From Rhodoluna limnophila (GTDB lineage: Bacteria; Actinomycetota; Actinomycetes; Actinomycetales; Microbacteriaceae), in assembly GCA_943326655.2 (NCBI GenBank), contig CALPUC020000076.1, forward strand, positions 1 through 5,293: a stretch of 5,293 nucleotides of DNA. The letters run 5' to 3'. The notes beneath the pieces were generated by a model. It had not been told where the DNA came from. It searched no databases and saw only the letters and a list, made by a program, of their open reading frames with translations. The translations under genes and the position numbers were made by a program. Below are positions 1 through 5,076 of the stretch, one piece after another. Position 1 is the first letter of the stretch, and every line of letters begins with the position of its first letter.

Positions 1-117
1 CTGGTTTACAAACTTGATGAAAACTTCAAGCCGCTGGTTGCCGGTGGAGAGTATTTAGATCCAGAGGCTGCTGCCGCTGGAGCTGCCGCAGTAGCAGCGC
101 AGGGAAACAAGAAGTAG
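1..117 (+). CDS. gpmA: 2,3-bisphosphoglycerate-dependent phosphoglycerate mutase, C-terminal end (partial)
   Basis: Only the last 38 codons and the TAG stop are in the window; the gene begins upstream. The enzyme interconverts 3- and 2-phosphoglycerate in cytosolic glycolysis and gluconeogenesis. The visible tail reads LVYKLDENFKPLVAGGEYLD followed by PEAAAAGAAAVAAQG and a short lysine end. The segment YLDPEAAAAGAAAVA, then QG, is the characteristic C-terminus of actinobacterial Gpm1, which I recall as almost the same in Mycobacterium. The catalytic histidines lie outside the window, so activity cannot be judged. The next base after the stop is the first base of the phoU stop codon on the other strand, so the two genes end flush. 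gpm next to phoU-senX3-regX3 is usual actinobacterial gene order. The identification is firm despite the short length. Confidence 0.9.
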   Translation: MVYKLDENFKPLVAGGEYLDPEAAAAGAAAVAAQGNKK

Positions 118-768
118 TTACTCGGCGTCGTTCCAGGCGCCAGTGGTTAGGTAACTGACCTTTGCTGAAATGTCGACCACGTGATCGGCGAAGCGTTCGT
201 GGTAGCGGCTGGCTAGGGTCACGTCCACGGTGAAAACCGCGTTCTCTTTCCAGTCGTCGCTGAGCACAACATCGAAAACATTGCGGTGCAATTCATCTAC
301 CCGAGCATCCTCGGCTTGAATTTCTTTGGCAAGGTCGACGTCTGTGTTCTGAAGAAGTTTTACAACTTTCTTGCCAAGCTCGATGTCTAGCTTGCCCATT
401 TCCTCAAAGGTTGGAAGCAACGCCGCTGGAATTGCCGAACCCGGGTAACGAAAGCGTGCAATCTGAGCGATGTGTCCGGCCAGGGCCCCCATTCGTTCTA
501 GCGAAGCGCTGATTCTCAGTGCTGAAACCAGGATTCTGAGATCCCGAGACACTGGAGATTGGCGAGCCAAAATCTTGATAACCGATTCATCTAGTGAAAG
601 AGCCTTTTCCTGAATGGCATCGGCACTGGCCAAGGCCTGGTCGGCAAGAGTGACGTCTGAGGTAACAAAAGCCTTAGAGGCCTGTTCCATAATTCGAGTA
701 GCATCGCCTGCAATTTCTACAAGACGATCTTGAACCTCTTTGAGTTGAGTCTGAAAAACTTCGCGCAT
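118..768 (-). CDS. phoU: Phosphate signalling regulator PhoU (PhoY-type)
   Basis: Cytosolic helical protein of 216 residues that damps phosphate-starvation signalling by linking phosphate uptake to the SenX3-type kinase. The length is normal for the family. It should form two three-helix bundles. The first-bundle motif is ASLERMGALAGHIAQIA (residues 88-104) and the second is RYHERFADHVVDI (188-200). The second has the usual E-R-x-x-D-H metal-site pattern (E191, D195, H196). The first lacks the Asp after ERMG, as I recall is also true of mycobacterial PhoY proteins. The start MREVFQTQLKEV lines up with the PhoY start MRTAYHEQLSEL, so ATG at 768 is chosen even though its ribosome-binding spacing is poor. 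The gene is divergent from senX3 across a 102-bp region with a PHO-box-like array, so RegX3 control is likely. No pst transport genes are in the window. Confidence 0.95.
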   Translation of the reverse strand: MREVFQTQLKEVQDRLVEIAGDATRIMEQASKAFVTSDVTLADQALASADAIQEKALSLDESVIKILARQSPVSRDLRILVSALRISASLERMGALAGHIAQIARFRYPGSAIPAALLPTFEEMGKLDIELGKKVVKLLQNTDVDLAKEIQAEDARVDELHRNVFDVVLSDDWKENAVFTVDVTLASRYHERFADHVVDISAKVSYLTTGAWNDAE

Positions 769-781
769 ACATGAAACATTG

Positions 782-790
782 CCACCTTTT
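782..790 (-). promoter_or_regulatory. Ribosome binding site upstream of phoU, with unusual spacing
   Basis: On the minus strand the sequence AAAAGGTGG (790 to 782) is the only Shine-Dalgarno-like stretch before phoU. Its last G is 13 nt from the phoU ATG at 768, which is long. Two out-of-frame ATGs, at 779 and 772, lie between them. The AAAGG core is about 5 nt from the ATG at 779, which is a near-ideal distance. The site is seen directly; which ATG it serves is inferred. Confidence 0.55.
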
Positions 791-830
791 GGTTAATTTC
801 GCGATAACTTGCGGTTAACCAGTGACTAAA
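791..830 (-). promoter_or_regulatory. PHO-box-like direct-repeat array, putative RegX3 operator
   Basis: Read on the minus strand from 830, four 7-mers follow each other with 4-nt spacers, an exact 11-bp period: TTTAGTC (830-824), GTTAACC (819-813), GTTATCG (808-802) and ATTAACC (797-791). Read on the plus strand, TAA recurs at 794, 805, 816 and 827. PhoB/PhoP/RegX3-type regulators bind tandem half-sites 11 bp apart, and actinobacterial PHO boxes are built on GTTCACC-like 7-mers with 4-nt spacers. The two central units and the last unit fit that pattern best; TTTAGTC is weak. The array lies between divergent phoU and senX3, so it could control both. The spacing is seen in the sequence, while the binding protein is inferred. 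Confidence 0.6.
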
Positions 831-858
831 CATCGCGTCCGAAAACCCTAGTTTGACC

Positions 859-870
859 TAGTCTTTAGGT
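859..870 (+). promoter_or_regulatory. Putative -10 element of a leaderless senX3 promoter
   Basis: TAGTCT at 859-864 fits the actinobacterial -10 pattern TAnnnT and would place transcription start at or next to the senX3 ATG at 871. No Shine-Dalgarno sequence sits at a usable distance before that ATG, since the only AGG (867-869) is one base away. Together these suggest a leaderless mRNA. The matching -35 position (around 836-841) is poor, as expected for a promoter that needs an activator at the upstream array. This is inferred from short motifs only. Confidence 0.4.
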
Positions 871-2019
871 ATGCAACCAACCAGCTGGCTTATGTTTGCA
901 GTTGGTCTCGCGCTGGGTTTTGGGGTCGCGCTACTGGTTTACTTCAGTCGCCGAAAGACTGCCAAAGCGCCAGCGCAGCCCCGCAATCAGCTTTCCAACA
1001 GCATCAGTGAGGTGCTCGACGTACTTGGGCCTTCCGCACTTATTCTCAACGGCACGAATTATGTAGCGCAGGCAACAACCACAGCGCTGGCACTCGGCTT
1101 GGTAAACGGCAGAAATTTGACCCATAAAAAGCTTTTGACCCTAGTGGCTAAGGCTCGCGAATCCCAAGAGGCACTTCAGATTGATGCGTCGCTTCCCACG
1201 GGTCGAAAAGACGTGAAACTCTTCATCACCGCGCGAGCAAAATCTATTGGCGATGGAAATGTATTGCTAATCGTAGAAGACCGAACGGAGAGCCATCGTC
1301 TCGACGAGATGCGCAAGGACTTCATGGCCAACATCTCCCACGAGCTTAAAACCCCGATAGGCGCAGTTGGTTTACTTGCGGAGGCTATGGAGAATTCGCT
1401 CGACCAACCAGAAATTCTCGCCAAACTGCTCAGAAACATTCGCAAAGAGGCAAAAAGACTCAGTTCGCTAGTGCAGGACATTATTCAGCTGTCACGCATT
1501 CAGGGAACATCGAAAATTGCCATATCAAAGCATGTCAACCTAATCAGCGTCGTTCGCGAGGCCATCGACAGAAACAGCTGGCGATCAGAAAAGCACAATG
1601 TTGCGATTGAGTTTGAGTCTGAAAAACGAAACGTCGACGTGATTGGCGATGCCGAAATGCTCACGGTGGCGGTCAAGAATCTGATTGAAAACGCAATCAT
1701 CTATTCAAACGCGGGCTCGAGCGTTGCAGTTGTAATCGAGGTAGCCAATGGGCTGGCTCAGATTCGTGTCAAGGACTCCGGCATCGGAATCGGTAAGGAA
1801 GACCTAGAACGCGTCTTCGAACGTTTCTATCGAGCCGATCAATCACGCTCACGCGAAACGGGTGGCACCGGCCTTGGGCTTAGCATTGTGAAGCACGCTG
1901 CACTGATGCACCAAGGGGACGTTCAACTTTTTTCTAAACCTGGAATTGGCTCTACGTTCACCATTCGGTTACCTATGGTTGATAAAAAAGTCTTGAAGTT
2001 AACAAGACGGAAGGCATGA
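871..2019 (+). CDS. senX3: Phosphate-responsive sensor histidine kinase SenX3
   Basis: Membrane histidine kinase of 382 residues and partner of RegX3. One hydrophobic helix (about residues 6-25) is followed by a basic stretch (SRRKTAK), so almost nothing is exposed outside the cell and there is no extracellular sensor domain; I recall two N-terminal helices in the mycobacterial protein. A divergent PAS-like region follows (about 45-138). Next is the dimerisation/phosphoacceptor domain with FMANISHELKTP (151-162), where H157 is the phosphorylation site. The ATPase domain has the N box VKNLIENA (268-275), the G1 box DSGIGIG (302-308), the F box FERFYR (316-321) and the G2 box GGTGLGLSIVK (331-341). 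All catalytic motifs are intact, so it should be an active kinase. It ends one base before the regX3 ATG, so the two are co-transcribed. Signal input probably comes through PhoU and the Pst transporter. Confidence 0.93.
   Translation: MQPTSWLMFAVGLALGFGVALLVYFSRRKTAKAPAQPRNQLSNSISEVLDVLGPSALILNGTNYVAQATTTALALGLVNGRNLTHKKLLTLVAKARESQEALQIDASLPTGRKDVKLFITARAKSIGDGNVLLIVEDRTESHRLDEMRKDFMANISHELKTPIGAVGLLAEAMENSLDQPEILAKLLRNIRKEAKRLSSLVQDIIQLSRIQGTSKIAISKHVNLISVVREAIDRNSWRSEKHNVAIEFESEKRNVDVIGDAEMLTVAVKNLIENAIIYSNAGSSVAVVIEVANGLAQIRVKDSGIGIGKEDLERVFERFYRADQSRSRETGGTGLGLSIVKHAALMHQGDVQLFSKPGIGSTFTIRLPMVDKKVLKLTRRKA
2009..2014 (+). promoter_or_regulatory. regX3 ribosome binding site inside the senX3 3' end
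   Basis: GGAAGG sits in the last codons of senX3, 6 nt before the regX3 ATG. With the single-base gap between the genes (stop TGA 2017-2019, ATG 2021), it points to coupled translation of kinase and regulator. Confidence 0.75.
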
Positions 2020-2020
2020 C

Positions 2021-2707
2021 ATGGCGAAAATCCTGGTAGTCGAAGATGAAGAGTCTTACCGGCTTAGCCTTGGAAGCTTGCTCCCTCGAGAAGGCCACAC
2101 GGTTGTTTTTGCCGTCGATGGTAACGAGGCATTGGCCCGATTCGCCGACTCCAGCCCAGATCTAATCTTGCTGGATTTGATGCTGCCTGGAATTAGCGGA
2201 AACGAAGTATGTAAGACGATTCGTCAGACTTCAAATGTTCCAATCATCATGCTGACGGCCAAAGATTCCGAGACCGATGAAGTCGTTGGCCTAGAAATCG
2301 GCGCCGACGACTACGTGACCAAGTTGGCTTCATCAACCAAGCTACTGGCTCGAATCAACAAGGTGCTGAGCAGGAACGCTAAAGCCTCAGAGGTGGGTCA
2401 GAACGATGGCGTGCTCACCGGAGGCGATGTGACCATGGATGTCGAGCGCCACCAGGTTTTTGTCAAGGGCGTCAAAGTGGCTTTGCCGCTTAAGGAATTT
2501 GAACTGCTCGAACTTCTTCTTGAGAACGTGAACCGAGTGCTAACTCGAGGTCAGATTATCGACAGCGTTTGGGGTCACGACTACTTCGGCGACACCAAAA
2601 CGCTAGACGTTCACGTGAAGCGTCTTCGTTCAAAAATCGAAGCCGATCCGGGTCGACCTCAGTACCTGATCACCGTGCGTGGCTTGGGCTATAAGTTCGA
2701 AGCCTAG
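2021..2707 (+). CDS. regX3: Response regulator RegX3 (OmpR/PhoB family)
   Basis: Cytosolic transcription factor of 228 residues, normal for RegX3. The receiver domain (1-117) has the acidic pair E8/D9, phosphoacceptor D52 in LLDLMLPG (50-57), switch Thr T79 and the conserved K101. A winged-helix DNA-binding domain (about 130-228) contains LKEFELLELLL, the recognition-helix stretch TKTLDVHVKRLRSKIE (192-207) and the C-terminal hairpin TVRGLGYKFEA. Phosphorylated by SenX3, it should activate phosphate-starvation genes through PHO boxes. One oddity is that the segment after K101, usually Pro-Phe/Tyr-Ser-x-x-Glu-Leu, reads LASSTKL, so the near-invariant proline and the aromatic residue are both missing. 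No frameshift is apparent, since the reading frame and both flanks stay conserved. Its 3' end faces the lipoprotein gene with only 4 nt between them. Confidence 0.94.
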   Translation: MAKILVVEDEESYRLSLGSLLPREGHTVVFAVDGNEALARFADSSPDLILLDLMLPGISGNEVCKTIRQTSNVPIIMLTAKDSETDEVVGLEIGADDYVTKLASSTKLLARINKVLSRNAKASEVGQNDGVLTGGDVTMDVERHQVFVKGVKVALPLKEFELLELLLENVNRVLTRGQIIDSVWGHDYFGDTKTLDVHVKRLRSKIEADPGRPQYLITVRGLGYKFEA

Positions 2708-2711
2708 GTCT

Positions 2712-3278
2712 TTACTCGCCGGAATGTTCGTCTAGAGCCTCTAGGTTATCCACCAGAGGTTTGTATTGCTCCAGCGATCCGTCAAGTGCTGGAACCTTTA
2801 GTTCCGAGCCAGGCCCGTCGTTTACGGCGATAAAGATTGAGATCAGTTCGCCCGGCTTGGCTGGGGAGCGATTCGAGCCGAGAGCAATTCCGGAAATCGC
2901 CGGGCTCTCGTTGTAACCAATGTCGTATTTTTCGCCTGGCGCGATTACTTCGCTAACCCAATCTTTTTTCTGAATCGAAATCACGTCGGTTGCTTCCGAG
3001 GCGTCTACGTCGTATTGAATTCTCAACTGAACCGGCTGATCGGTGTTGTTTACGAATGAGCCAATCAGTGCGCCAACCTCAACCGCGTCGAGCCCAGAAA
3101 CCCGCTTGGTTAGGTAAATCATGTTCAAGCCCTTAACACCATCAACGGTGATTTGGGTTCCGTCGCTCGGCGCATAAGGCTGCATCGAAGCGATGTTGTT
3201 GCTAAGGCTGCAACCTGAAGTGCCGAGAATGACGGCCGTTGAAATGGCCAAGGCGGTGACAAACTTACGAACAACCAA
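2712..3278 (-). CDS. Predicted secreted lipoprotein of unknown function
   Basis: A 188-residue protein with a lipoprotein signal peptide: basic MVVRK, hydrophobic core FVTALAISTAVILG, and a lipobox ending TSGC with C23 as the predicted lipidated residue. Thr at -3 is slightly off the usual Leu/Val/Ile. The mature part starts with a polar spacer and the motif YAPSDG (35-40). It then looks beta-rich and Ig/cupredoxin-like in spacing (VGALIGSFVNNTDQPVQLRI, a mid-region VIAPGEKYDI, late LKVPALDGSLEQYKPLV). I recall actinobacterial lipoproteins with this YAPSDG start near carD, but know no assigned function. No histidine/methionine metal-site pattern is evident, so I do not call it a copper chaperone. 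The start is TTG at 3278, supported by an excellent ribosome binding site. The gene is divergent from carD and convergent with regX3, so it has its own transcription unit. Confidence 0.85.
   Translation of the reverse strand: MVVRKFVTALAISTAVILGTSGCSLSNNIASMQPYAPSDGTQITVDGVKGLNMIYLTKRVSGLDAVEVGALIGSFVNNTDQPVQLRIQYDVDASEATDVISIQKKDWVSEVIAPGEKYDIGYNESPAISGIALGSNRSPAKPGELISIFIAVNDGPGSELKVPALDGSLEQYKPLVDNLEALDEHSGE
2736..2767 (+). terminator. Possible weak intrinsic terminator for senX3-regX3
   Basis: About 30 nt past the regX3 stop, CCTCT-A-GG (2738-2745) pairs with CCAGAGG (2753-2759) around the loop TTATCCA, with A2743 bulged. A G-T and an A-T pair extend the base, and TTTGTATT follows. It lies within the 3' end of the opposing lipoprotein gene because no intergenic space exists. 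The stem is short and the T-run is interrupted, so termination is only a possibility. Confidence 0.3.
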
Positions 3279-3282
3279 GATT

Positions 3283-3288
3283 TCCTCC
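3283..3288 (-). promoter_or_regulatory. Ribosome binding site that fixes the TTG start of the lipoprotein gene
   Basis: On the minus strand GGAGGA (3288-3283) lies four bases before TTG at 3278-3276. No in-frame ATG or GTG lies early enough to keep the signal peptide, so this strong site decides for the TTG start. Confidence 0.8.
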
Positions 3289-3311
3289 GAGATTTTGCTT
3301 TGAGCGGTATT

Positions 3312-3317
3312 AGTCTA
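3312..3317 (-). promoter_or_regulatory. Putative -10 element for the lipoprotein gene
   Basis: On the minus strand TAGACT (3317-3312) fits TAnnnT and lies 33 nt before the TTG start, leaving room for a short leader that contains the ribosome binding site. No clear -35 is seen upstream. TAATAC overlapping its end is an alternative. Confidence 0.35.
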
Positions 3318-3344
3318 ACCCTTTATTTATGCCCGAAAACGTGG

Positions 3345-3366
3345 TAAATTAGACGTTTCTGAAGGG
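3345..3366 (+). promoter_or_regulatory. Putative carD promoter -10 and ribosome binding site
   Basis: TAAATT (3345-3350) fits a -10 element. A start near 3357 would give a leader of about 20 nt. TTTATT (3322-3327), 17 bp upstream, is only a weak -35. GAAGGG (3361-3366) is the ribosome binding site, 10 nt before the carD ATG at 3377. The promoter would drive carD-ispDF-cysS. Confidence 0.45.
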
Positions 3367-3376
3367 ATTTGCACGC

Positions 3377-3901
3377 ATGAAGTTTGTTGTAGGCGAAACC
3401 GTTGTCTATCCGCATCACGGAGCAGCGAAGATCATTGAAGTAGCCGACAAATTGATTCGCGGTGAGAAGAAACTGTATCTAACCCTGGAAATCATCCAGA
3501 AAGCTTCCGAAGACGCAACCGATAATCTCATGACCGAGAAGAACAAGCTGACCATTCAGGTTCCGGCTGAAAACGTTGAAGCCGTAGGCGTTAGAGACGT
3601 AATCGACAAAAAAGGCGTTCAAGAGGTCTACGGCGTTTTGCGCGCAGAATTTATTGAAGAGCCAACGAACTGGTCTCGCCGATACAAGGCGAACCTAGAG
3701 AAACTGGCTTCTGGTGATGTTTTGAAGGTGTCCGAAGTGGTGCGCGACCTATGGCGCCGCGACCAGGACAAAGTACTTTCTGCCGGAGAAAAGCGCATGC
3801 TGGCAAAAGCGCGTCAGATTCTAATTTCGGAGTTGGCTTTGGCTCTCAAAGTGGTTGAAGAAAAAGCCGGCGTCAAACTCGACGAAGTTTTAGCTTCCTA
3901 A
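3377..3901 (+). CDS. carD: RNA polymerase-binding transcription factor CarD
   Basis: A 174-residue cytosolic protein that binds the RNA polymerase beta subunit and stabilises open promoter complexes, with strong effects on rRNA and housekeeping transcription. The N-terminal Tudor-like polymerase-binding domain begins VGETVVYPHHGAA (5-17). The helical DNA-binding part has EEPTNWSRRYKANLEKLASG (94-113), VVRDLWRRDQ and AGEKRMLAKARQIL. W99 matches the mycobacterial tryptophan (W85 there) that contacts the upstream edge of the DNA bubble. The protein is longer than the usual 160-odd residues because of a charged insertion at about 42-57 (KASEDATDNLMTEKNK, where mycobacterial CarD has two residues). 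The offset between the W positions is exactly 14. Mycobacterial R25 and R47, implicated in polymerase contact, correspond to K25 and Q61. The gene leads a probable operon with ispDF, 14 nt downstream. Confidence 0.95.
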   Translation: MKFVVGETVVYPHHGAAKIIEVADKLIRGEKKLYLTLEIIQKASEDATDNLMTEKNKLTIQVPAENVEAVGVRDVIDKKGVQEVYGVLRAEFIEEPTNWSRRYKANLEKLASGDVLKVSEVVRDLWRRDQDKVLSAGEKRMLAKARQILISELALALKVVEEKAGVKLDEVLAS

Positions 3902-3915
3902 CCTAAAAGGTAATC

Positions 3916-5067
3916 ATGTCCGTTGCGGTTATTTTGGTGGCCGCCGGCAAGGGCGAACGGCTCGGTGCCGGAACCCCCAAAGCGCTCGTTAGAGTCGCTG
4001 GAACCACTTTGTTGGAACACGCGATTTCCCGTGCCATTGGCACCAAAGACCTAGCCCAGTTGGTAATCACTGCAACTGCGGGCTATCTTGAGCAGTTTCT
4101 ATCCCTTGCCACGCCTCACATTCCTTCGGGCATCGATCTAGTGGTTCTAGAGGGCGGCGAAACGCGTCAGCAGTCGATTGCCCTAGCTCTCGGGAGAGTA
4201 GACAAAAGCGCCGAGGTCATTTTAGTTCACGATGCCGCAAGGGCGTTTACTCCCACCGAAGTTTTTGATCGAGTCGTTGCCGAAGTGTCGGCTAGCGGTT
4301 TCGGCGTTGTACCTGTGGTTGCTGTTCACGACACCGTGAAGAGAGCCAGCGGGGAAGAAGTTTTGGAAACGGTAGACCGGAGTGAATTGCGTGCCGCTCA
4401 AACACCCCAAGGCTTCCCTGCCCAGCTACTTAGAGACGCGTATTCATCGGTAACCGAAGAGCACACCGACGACGCTTCGCTGGTGCAGGCCTTTGGCCAC
4501 CGCGTACTTTCGGTAGCCGGAGATCGCATGGCGATGAAGGTAACTACCGCCGATGATTTGATCTTAGCTAGCCATCTGGTTGGGGGAGAGCAGCGAACGG
4601 GCATTGGAACCGACACCCATCGGTTCAGCGAAGAAGCCGACAAGCCGCTTTACCTGGGAACCATTCTCTGGGACGGCGAGCGAGGTCTCGATGGCCATAG
4701 CGACGGTGACGCCCTGAGCCATGCCATCGTTGATGCACTGCTTTCCGCTGCCGGGCTAGGCGATATCGGGAGTAACTTCGGGGTCGACCGACCGGAGTTC
4801 ACCGGCGCCAATGGCAAAGTCTTTCTGGAAGAGACTTTGGTTAAGCTGCACAGCCACGGCTTTAGCGTCATCAACGTTTCCGCCCAGATAATCGGCAACC
4901 GACCGAAGGTTGCGCCAATGCGTGCACTTGTGGAACAAGCACTAACCGCCATCATCCACGCTCCGGTCACAATCAGCGCCACCACCACCGACGGGCTGGG
5001 ATTTTTGGGAAATACCGAAGGTGTGGCGGTTGTCGCAAGCGCCTTGATTCAGCAAGCCAAAAAGTAG
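3916..5067 (+). CDS. ispDF: Bifunctional IspD/IspF (MEP cytidylyltransferase / MEcPP synthase)
   Basis: A 383-residue fusion enzyme of the MEP isoprenoid pathway. The IspD half (1 to about 222) makes CDP-methylerythritol from MEP and CTP. It shows the nucleotide-binding motif AAGKGERLGAGTPKALV (R15, K22), the signature ILVHDAAR (102-109), HDTVKR with T140, and MKVTTADDL with K208. The IspF half (about 227-383) cyclises CDP-ME 2-phosphate to MEcPP with release of CMP. It has zinc ligands D233 and H235 in GTDTHRF and H269 in the stretch from GHSDGDALSH, plus LGDIGSNF and a C-terminal TTTDGLGFLG. The linker is only a few residues (GGEQ). The IspE step between them is not in the window. Both halves look catalytically complete. 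AAAAGGT at 3905-3911 is the ribosome binding site. As I recall, such fusions are known in alpha- and epsilon-proteobacteria and some Microbacteriaceae; most other actinobacteria keep two genes. Confidence 0.95.
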   Translation: MSVAVILVAAGKGERLGAGTPKALVRVAGTTLLEHAISRAIGTKDLAQLVITATAGYLEQFLSLATPHIPSGIDLVVLEGGETRQQSIALALGRVDKSAEVILVHDAARAFTPTEVFDRVVAEVSASGFGVVPVVAVHDTVKRASGEEVLETVDRSELRAAQTPQGFPAQLLRDAYSSVTEEHTDDASLVQAFGHRVLSVAGDRMAMKVTTADDLILASHLVGGEQRTGIGTDTHRFSEEADKPLYLGTILWDGERGLDGHSDGDALSHAIVDALLSAAGLGDIGSNFGVDRPEFTGANGKVFLEETLVKLHSHGFSVINVSAQIIGNRPKVAPMRALVEQALTAIIHAPVTISATTTDGLGFLGNTEGVAVVASALIQQAKK

Positions 5068-5076
5068 GCTGAACCT

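Noticed and set aside
60..105. GCTGC/GCAGC repeats in the gpmA tail as a phoU terminator
   Set aside because: They result from the conserved alanine-rich C-terminus, and no T-run follows on the minus strand.
853..858. TTGACC as a -35 element for senX3
   Set aside because: A -10 at the usual 17-bp distance would fall inside the senX3 coding region (about 876-881), where no TAnnnT match exists.
931..1700. Minus-strand open frames inside senX3
   Set aside because: They lie opposite well-conserved kinase sequence, have biased Ser- or Cys-rich compositions and carry no start signals.
2732..2744. CTAGAG-C-CTCTAG palindrome as a terminator hairpin
   Set aside because: The single-base centre cannot form a loop. 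With a 5-nt loop only four pairs remain, so the overlapping bulged hairpin at 2736-2761 is the better candidate.
2712..3278. Lipoprotein as a copper chaperone of the PCu(A)C type
   Set aside because: The His/Met metal-binding pattern of that family is not visible in the sequence.
3500..3547. CarD insertion as a frameshift or sequencing artefact
   Set aside because: The reading frame is conserved on both sides, the offset is a whole number of codons (14 residues), and codon use resembles the rest of the gene.
3916..5067. Several open frames on the minus strand within ispDF
   Set aside because: They have no ribosome binding sites, no recognisable protein motifs and low-complexity compositions typical of antisense reading of a real gene.
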